Shown here one piece after another: positions 35,601 to 44,600 of a DNA stretch of 64,000 nucleotides. Positions within the stretch are counted from its first letter, which is position 1; each line of letters opens with the position of its first letter. The notes under the pieces were generated by a model. It saw only the letters and a list, made by a program, of their open reading frames with translations. It had not been told where the DNA came from and searched no databases. Position numbers and translations under genes: made by a program. The stretch is from Maniola hyperantus. Its lineage: Eukaryota; Arthropoda; Insecta; Lepidoptera; Nymphalidae. The stretch is from the NCBI RefSeq assembly GCF_902806685.2, contig NC_048553.1:5315099-5379098 (forward strand), given 5' to 3'.

Positions 35601-38600
35601 AAAGGCCGGCGGCTTTTTTGCAATGTTATTAGGCCGCCGATATAGGTTTCTATCTTATGTTGCGTGGCGCATAATTACAGTAACTAGAAATAAAATTAGA
35701 AAGATTTTTATTCTAATGAACTTTTACAAGTGCTTTTGAATCGTCAAATGAATCTACCACTAGTCCAAAATGCTCTTCTTACTGAGAAGAACCTGCAAAA
35801 ACTCGGCGGTTGCTCTTTGTAAAACTTTGATTTATATAAAAATTAACATAAAATTGAATGTATGCTCCAGTCGGAAGTGGCCTTGCGCGCGGAGCTGACG
35901 GCGCGCGCGCTGGAGGCAGGACAGGCGCGCGAGGATGCCATGCTGGCGCATCAGCACGCCGCCGACCTGGCGCAGCAGCTGCAGGTCAGTAATATCGAAT
36001 GATGAGTCAGTGAAGAAGACTTCAGCGGTGTTCCCCGCGTGGCAGTGGTTCGTGCGCGCTGGGTGGTTGTGGTGCAGGTCGCTTGTGTGCCGCTGCGGGA
36101 GCCACCACCCGCTTCTCTATGAATGGATAACCGGTGCAGTCCGAACAGCCTACACATGGGAAGCTCCACGTCACTGTATTTAATTATATATATACAGGGT
36201 TACAGGAAAATAGGACACGATCCCGTTAAGGGGTTATAGTACAGGACATTAGCTATCAAACGACCCCTAAAGTTCTTATGCGAAAGTGTATCGTTTTCGA
36301 GTTATTCGTTTTTTTATTTTTTTCTAGGTAAAGGGCTGTTTGCCACTTTAAAAATTAATAAAAAAAAGGAACAATGTATTTCATCAGATTTTTTTTTATT
36401 TCTTGCTAGTACATATCCTTGTTAATAATAAACAGTTATAAAACAAGAAAAATCTTCAAGCATTTTAAAATTACAGCCCAAAAACTGTACAAGTTTTCGA
36501 TTTTTAAATTTAACTCTTTGAATAACTTGCAAATTTTCAGTAAAAATTACTATGGCATTTATCCTGCGGATTATTTTAAAAACATCTACGTTTCATTAGC
36601 TATCCATTGGTACAAAAAAATTACAAAAAAAGTCATAAGATCAAGAAAAAATTACACAACAAAGAAACCAGGTAGAAAATGTGAAAACATGTCCTGTACT
36701 ATAACCCCTTAACGGGATCGTGTCCTATTTTCCTGTAACCCTGTATAATATATAATATATATAATTAGTACACCTCTTCCAAATTCTTTAGCTTTTATTA
36801 TATCCTCTACCCTAAGGTTGCCTGGAAGAGATCGCTATTTTAGCAATAAGGCCGTGCAAACATCTTTGTTATATTTCTATTGTTTTGGTTTTGGTGTACA
36901 ATAAGGAATATTTTACTTTACTTAACTCCTTGGCAATTGTACGAGAGTACGTCACAGAGGGGCGCGGAAACATCTCAAAATGCGACTTGATGAAATATGA
37001 AAAAAAATTACACCAAATTGAGACCATCCTCCTTTTTTGAAGTCTGTTAAAAATGTTTGTGAAAAAAGGTGTTATTTGGGGGCGCCAAAGTTAATCTCGT
37101 AATCTCAAATTTTGTAAAAATCGGTTAAACGGATGGGCCGTGAAAAACTAGCAGACAGACACTTTCGCATTTGTAATATATTAGTATGGGTTTTATCTGG
37201 TTATAATTTCACGGGGCACCATTTCAGTTGTTCTCCTAGAGCTTGGTGAGCTTGTTTGTGCCGGCGCTATATATTCAAAGCGGCCAAAAAGATTAGTGGT
37301 TTAATAGAGAGTTGTTTGCGTGCAGGAGGCGAACCTCGCGTTCGCGGACGTGGAGCAGCAGCGCCAGTTCGCCGTGCACGCCGAGCAGCTCGCGCAGCAG
37401 GAGCTGCGCCAGGTGCAGGCGCGCCTCGCAGGTGCGTACAGCGAGACACGTCGCCCAGCTCGAGTGGCAAGTGACCACATAGCTCGAAAAACCAAAGGAT
37501 CACGCCATGTATTCGCTCAGGCTGAGAACTTAAAAGTTTAAACGAGACAGATATAAATCTGTCTCGTTTTATCTCTCGTCTCAAGTCTGAGCAAAGTTAA
37601 AGTCAAAGCTCTATAAATCTCGGCCTTGATTGGCGTACGATTTCAAGCGAGTAGCTGGGAGCCGCTATATACAAACGGCGCAAGACCGTGTTACAGGGAG
37701 ACTTACGAGAGACTCCGTCGATCGGTTGAGAAGACAGCGACAAGTGTTTTTCAAATTCTATCCATTTCAAAATGCTAACCATCTATATGGATATTTTCAT
37801 ATCATCATCATCATCATCATCAATCCATCGCTGGGCTACTACTGAGCATGGTCTCCTCTCAGAATGAGAAGTCGGTACCGGGAACCTTCTTTATGTACCA
37901 ACAACCATTCAACAAAAATAATGCACCTAAAAAAAGTTTTCTTCTTTTTAGGGTTGGCTGAACTTCAAAACGATTTGCAACGTCTGACGGCTCGAGCACA
38001 GGCAGCCGAAAGTAATGCTGACAAACTTAAGGACGACATGGAAAAACAAAAAGAAGAGGTGAATTGGTATTAAATGATAAATACTTTCTTAGATCACATT
38101 ACCATGACTACGAATGGGGTATAATTCGAAGACATGAGTTTAATATCGCCATTCCAGATTGCAAACTTCAATCCTGGTAATGTGATTTACCTATTACTCG
38201 GTTGGTCGGCCGTCGGTCCCGGTTATCACCAACATCTGATTATAACTGTAAAACCTAAGAATCGAAATCGTGTTCTCTTTGTCTCTGAGACCCACCCCCC
38301 AAAGGATCTGAGAACCCACCACATTACTATCCCAAGAGAACTCCTGCCATTATGTGATTAATGGAAAGGAGTCAAGACCCCCAGCAATGAGGAATACGAC
38401 TATAAAGAAGGCGTATTTCTTTGCACTGAATACACAGCTGATCGAGTCTCCCCCTGTGACATATTTGCAGATCAATGGAGCATGATTGTAAGTCGGTAAA
38501 GGATTGTTTTTTGCGTAAAGTAATTTTAATTATTGTAATTACTTTTAAATGACTTTTAAATTAGTGTAACTGTCCATTGCTAATTCTGTTGTACACAATT

Positions 38601-41600
38601 TCAACACTGTAAACACACACACATACACATTAAACTTAATTGACAGGTCTAAATTTAGTGCTATCCTTTTCTGCAGGGAGCATTATGAAAGGGATAGCAA
38701 TATATTGAGACCTGTCATTTTAGTTTAGTTTAGAAATTGTGTCAACAAAATTGGCCGAAATGTCCATACTGATTAAATAAATAAAATAATTTATACATTG
38801 GGTTCCTATTTGCTTTTACAGTTAACGAAAGAGATCAAATCCCTCCAAGAACAGTTGGCTTTGCGCGAGACTGAGCTCGCTGAACTGAAGCAGTTGAAGG
38901 CTGCGCCCGCGCAAAACGGACTGCCTCCGACTAACGTTAATGAGGCACAAAAGGTATTTATTCTACTTTTTTGTCATTTCAAACGATATTCTCAATTTCG
39001 TTTGAAACACTATATTATATCTTTACATACAAATTTTAACTGACTTGTCCCTTACTGCCATATCTAGACATCAATCGAACATGATAACAGGGCTTTTTTT
39101 GTTTTTTGTTATAAGAATATTAGCCATGTTAATCATGATTAATATTCCCCTTTCCCCTCCAACTAAGCGTAAAGCTTGTGCTAGCGGTGGGTACGACAGT
39201 AGAGCAACGGGTGGCGTGAACCGGCGCCGACCTTTCTAATTTCAGACTGTTCCTCAACCATTGAACTTATTTGGGCTGGTTTCCGCACTTAAACGTTTCA
39301 ATCTGTTGTGTGTGCATTGCTCTTTTCCGCCGAAGTCTTCACTTCAGCCAAGCACGCTCCAGAAGCCGAGTAGACCGCCCAGGTTACTGAGGGCTTCATG
39401 GAGTGAGGGTGAGGATCCCAAATAGCGCTCGCGTTGTTCTGCTACGCCCGTGCACTCTAGCAGTACGCGCGTCAGTGTTTCATCGACCTCCATACAGGCC
39501 CTGCACAGAGGACTGTCGGTGACACTTATACTGAAAAGGTGTTTGTTTAGTTGGCTGTGCCCTGTCATGAGTTCCACCACCTTCCAAAGTTTGCCTCTGG
39601 CTAGGCAGAGTAGTTTGTTAGTTTGTTGTTAGTCTATGTTAGGGAAAGCCTCTTTGGCTTGCCTGTAGTCGGTTGTACTATAATTAGGGATGCTCTTTAA
39701 GTGTTAGAACCGTTGAACTATTGAGTCACCGTGTTTAATCATGATGATGATAATCCAGGCGGCGGAGCTGGCTAAGGTGGAGAGCACAGTGGAGGCGCTA
39801 CGAAGCGAGCTGGTGTCCGCGCAGGAGAGCATGGCTGAGCAGAAGCGGCAGGTGGCCAGTCTGCAGGACCAACTTGCGCAATACCGGGACAAGAACAACG
39901 TGAGTGGTTTCCTTTGCAATGACTCATTTTATCATTCTTCTTAGGGTTCCATATATCCAGAGAAAAAGGAAAGCTTATCGACAACAAAGTGATCTACTTC
40001 GTTGTCAGTCTGTCTGTTGTGTCCGTCAAGGGAATCACATAAATAAATAATACATATAACGGCTTTTTAACAATTGAAATGTCAACATTTATCTGTAGTG
40101 TATTTGCATGGTTTTCATTTTAAAAAAATTGCACTTACAAGTTTCAATAACAAGGTTCAGAGATGTCAAGGACGTAGATTTTCTTGAGACCGTTTACTAC
40201 AGTGCGACAAGGCTCTTTTGGCGCTCGTGGCTAAAATCGGAACTAACGCCGCCATCTTGTGAAGGTCACACTGTCCCCTTGCATGCGGTGTTGCTACGTA
40301 AGAAATCTGAAATTCACTAGTTTTTTTTTTATATTAGAGCCATTCCATATCCTGATAATAGATACAGCAAAATGTGTCTGCATCTTATAGCTATATAATA
40401 TTTAGCACTAGGTAAATATAGTATTTGAGCAGATAAGTTGCATGGATACATGATAAGTTGCAAGTCCATGGCCTATAAATGGTTTTTATTATTCTTTCTC
40501 GATTTGGAAACAGGGACGGTTTTCCTAAAAAAAAAACTTACTAGATTTTTGACATTGCCCCCCTGTCAAAACATTCAAGTGCCAAAAGAGCCTTGTCGTA
40601 CTGTATATGTTTGTTTGATGCTTGAGTCAAAGCATTTACTTGACCTGTGATTGATGCGGTTTTATATTTTCCCTTGACGATCAAGTACGAAATTAAAAAA
40701 CTGGCCAAGTGCAATTCGGGCCTCACTCTTTTAGAGCTTAAAGCTTACATTTTAGGAATTTTACTATTTTTCCTAACAAGTAACTTTCGTCTAACTTATT
40801 CTCGCACCTGCCACTCAGGAGTTGCGAACTAAAAACTGGAAAGTAGTGGAGGCGTTACAATCCGCCGAAAAGGCCCTCGCGACCCGCGCGGCGCTCGCGA
40901 TGCCGGCCCGAGACGCGCTAGCCGTAAGTGCTGTATGATATATCATGTGTACACTCGTACCAAATACTGTATTCGCATTTCAATTATAGAGCTTGTCCAA
41001 ATGAAAGACATTTCGATAACACTCACATTGTATGAAAAATAAAAACATTTTCAAGTCTAGTTCAAAATGTATGAGATTTGTTTTAAAAAAATAAGTCCTC
41101 TTAAGGCCCAAGACAACAGTATGTATGTATATATGTAAGTAGTCAAAATAATGACTGATTTGTGAGTAGCTCACGTCAAACTCATTATTTTGACTAATTT
41201 CTTAAACTGGACATTTTCAAGTAAAGATTTTTATATAAGCCTGTGAAGATGATACTGCTAGGGGCTCAATTTGAATGCCATAAGCCTACTTTGTCGTATT
41301 AGTGTACAAATTGCGAAAAACCAAATTAAATTTGAATTTCGCGGGCAGACCGTGTCTTCCACCTTAACCCAGAGATTACAGTTGTGTAACATAATACACA
41401 CGAAAATCTTCTGAGTGACGATATGATATTATTATATATATTCTTTCTAATATCCTTTAAGTGAAGCAAAGTTAAACTATATTAGTCATAATAATTATAC
41501 ACTTACTCATTATTCGCTTGTTTTGAGATTTATATACGGAATTTATAAAGCTGCTCGTATATTTAACAAACCGTTTTACTCTTGTCAAACTGTGTACTAC

Positions 41601-44600
41601 CAAACTTCATTTGGATAAGCTCTTATTTCTTCGGCCGGCTTCGCTTCATAACATATAACACACATTCTGTGTCTAGCACTATCTCCATGAAGAAAATACA
41701 ATAGTGTAAATGTTTAGTTTTTTATCCAAATTAATTTTGTAACATGGATAATATTCTTTATAAAAAAAAAACCTAATCCCGTTGAACAGAATTTATTAAC
41801 TCTAATCTTCATGTAGGTAATTTATAAAATAAATGAAAATTTTTTAAAAAAAAACTGTTTTAATCCTCTCAAATAGCAAGTCGCTACTGCTACTTTTGTT
41901 TTACTTTTGAGTTGCTCTTACTTATTTGCGTAAAAAATTAGTTTAGAAAAATGCCCCTTCCAAGCATCCTTGTATACATTATGATAGTCAATGACTGGAT
42001 CATTTTATCAATAGGAGGCTGTAGTCAAAGCTCAGGAACAACACTTCGCAGAAGTAGCGAATGTTCTACGCGCCGTATGTCCCAACGCGGCGCCGAACTC
42101 TTCAGCAGGAAAAGAGTGGTTACAAGCCTTTGCTGATAATCTCAAAAAAGAACTTCTGAAAACAGAAACCGAGAAGAAGCAAGTCGAAAAGGATCTCGCA
42201 TCGAAACTCTCCGAAAAAGAAAATGAAAGAAAACAACTGGAAACTGAAATGCAGAAAAAATTGCAGGAAAAAGAATTGGCTGCTAAAGAAATTGAGAAGA
42301 AATTGCAACAACAGATACAAGATAAAGAGTTAGCGAGTAAGAAAATAGAAAATGAACTACTAAAGAAGTTACAAGATGAATTAGATGTAAAGAAACAATC
42401 AGAGAGTGAATTACAAAAGAAATTACAAGATGAATTGAGTATGAAGAAAAAACTAGAGAGTGAATTGCAGAAGAAAGAAGTTACAAAAATTGAAGTTGAA
42501 CAACCAGTAATGGACGACTCACGAGTCAAGGATTTGGAAGTCAAGAACGTACAGCTGCAGGGCCAAGTTGACAAATACAAGAGAATCATTGATGACACTG
42601 TAAGTTATGCACTTGTGCACTGTTATCAATTTATGATTCAACACTTTAGGTATTACGTCATATTGATTAGTTATTATTATTGCACTATTACTTTACTATT
42701 AGGCAATCTTGGCACTGTAAAACACCTCGATAAAATATGGCGGCCTCAAAACAGCTGTTCTGTTTGGCGGCCAATTTTCGTGAACGTGTGAACGTTAAGT
42801 TCCTACAAGTCCGAAAAAAGAGTTTCTCTCAAGTTTCTTCTAAAGAAGTTTTAAATATTGTGATGGTAATTGAGAGGGCCGTAAGTCGGATTTTTTTTAA
42901 TGTTGCTCTGACGATCTTATCTGGGTTTCATGCTTCTATGCAACATGAAAATTCAGTAAGCCCTGTATTAGTATATTATCTATGATTCAGTGTATAGTTC
43001 ACAAACAAAATACTAGAACAAAAATTTTAGCGTCGTTCTCTCGAAACTGCTTTTTCTGACTTACTGCCACCTCAATAATCACGGTAAAATTGTGATTTTA
43101 AAACATTGTTTTAGCTTCAGTAATACATATAACGTTAAATTGACAGGAGACCGTGTTGAGTCGGCTGCAGCAGAACGTGTCGCGCGAGGAGGCGCGCTGG
43201 CAGCAAGAGCTCAGCGACAAGCAGCGCGACCTGGAGGCGCTGCGGCAGCGCACCGTGCAGCAGGTAGCATACGAATATCTTCGTAAAGCTCATTTCACAC
43301 TGTCGGATCTAAATTATATTATTATAGTCCGGTCTATAATGGTGTTCCCAACATTTGTAACAATTTTTAGCTCTATGCGAATTATTGTAACCTTGAGTGT
43401 CTATTTTGATTGGACTGTAATGTGTAACTTTATTATATCGCGTAGTGTGAAATGAGCTTAAGGCTGCTAGGGCTGACGTGCAGTTAGGGCCATAGCAGAC
43501 ACGATGCTTTTAGCAATTAAATGCCCGATCCAGCGATCACGCATTTAATTGCTACAAATGATGTAGATAGAAAGATCTAGTGTAAGACTCTTGTTTTAAA
43601 GATACCTGTAGTTAGTTGTCAGGAAATACCAAACCTTAGCTCTGCGTATGAGGAACTAGCTGATGCCCGCGACTTCGTCCGCGTAGAATTTGGTTTTTAA
43701 AAATCCCGTGGGAACTCTGAATTTCCGGAATAAAAAGTAGCCTATGTCACTCTCACTTGTTATTTATACCCATGCAAAAATCACGTCAATCCGTAGCACC
43801 GTGGCGACGTGATTGAAGGACAAACCAACACACTTTTGCATTTATAATAAGGGTACTGATGACGAGACAAACTGCGCTCGTGCGTGTTCGCACACAATTA
43901 TTTGTCTAAACTCAAAAAGTCCCTTTTCTATGTAGGAACCTCTGGCGTTTGCATACTCCTGCATTGAGAAAACGTTGCCTGCAATCATGTCAGAGGTACC
44001 CAAGAACATTCGTGTGTACAATACGTGTTTTATGTGGTGACTCCTGTGTCAGATGTGTGAAGATTTTTTTTTCAAATTTCAATTTGTGATGTCATGTTCC
44101 TACGTCCAAGCTACCGGTTGTTGGCTCACTTTTGTTCAAGGGATAGTGCTCTCTTTTTTATTTGACTACTGTGTCTCTCTTTATACTGTGATAGTAATGT
44201 GGATGGTTTCGCGACTTGCGGCGTTCCCCGTTCGTTCGGTGTTTTTATCCGTGACAAAAGGACTGACTCACTTGTTATGTCACTATTAATATAATAAAAA
44301 GTAACTAGGCCAGGCAAACCCTAACCTAACCTACCTAGATCGGCTCCTCCATCCCCATACCCATCCCAGACCAACCAATATCTAACTATTACAACCTTCC
44401 AATCAACATTCCTAACCAACAGTATCCACAGATAGGTAAAATCACATTTATTTATACAAATTGGAACGATATAAGAAGACTCACCGATTATAACAGCCAC
44501 ACAAATTAACTTTCAAAGTAACTGAGTCAAAGCGCCCTTTCACAACTTGACTCTTTCAGAGCACGTTGCGTAATGGATCTCCGATCTCTCATTTCGATGT

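Noticed and set aside
36419..36712. 97-codon open frame inside the 36.2-36.7 kb element
   Set aside because: Low-complexity Lys/Ile/Asn/Tyr composition that follows from AT-rich DNA; no transposase motif.
42032..42598. 188-codon minus-strand frame rich in Phe, Ser and Cys opposite RRBP1 exon 16
   Set aside because: Antisense of a Lys/Glu/Leu coiled coil gives Phe/Ser/Leu by complement; no independent splice or start signals.
44300..44345. ccctaacctaacctacctag, resembling the insect telomere repeat CCTAA
   Set aside because: Only two to three units; too short to call an interstitial telomere array.
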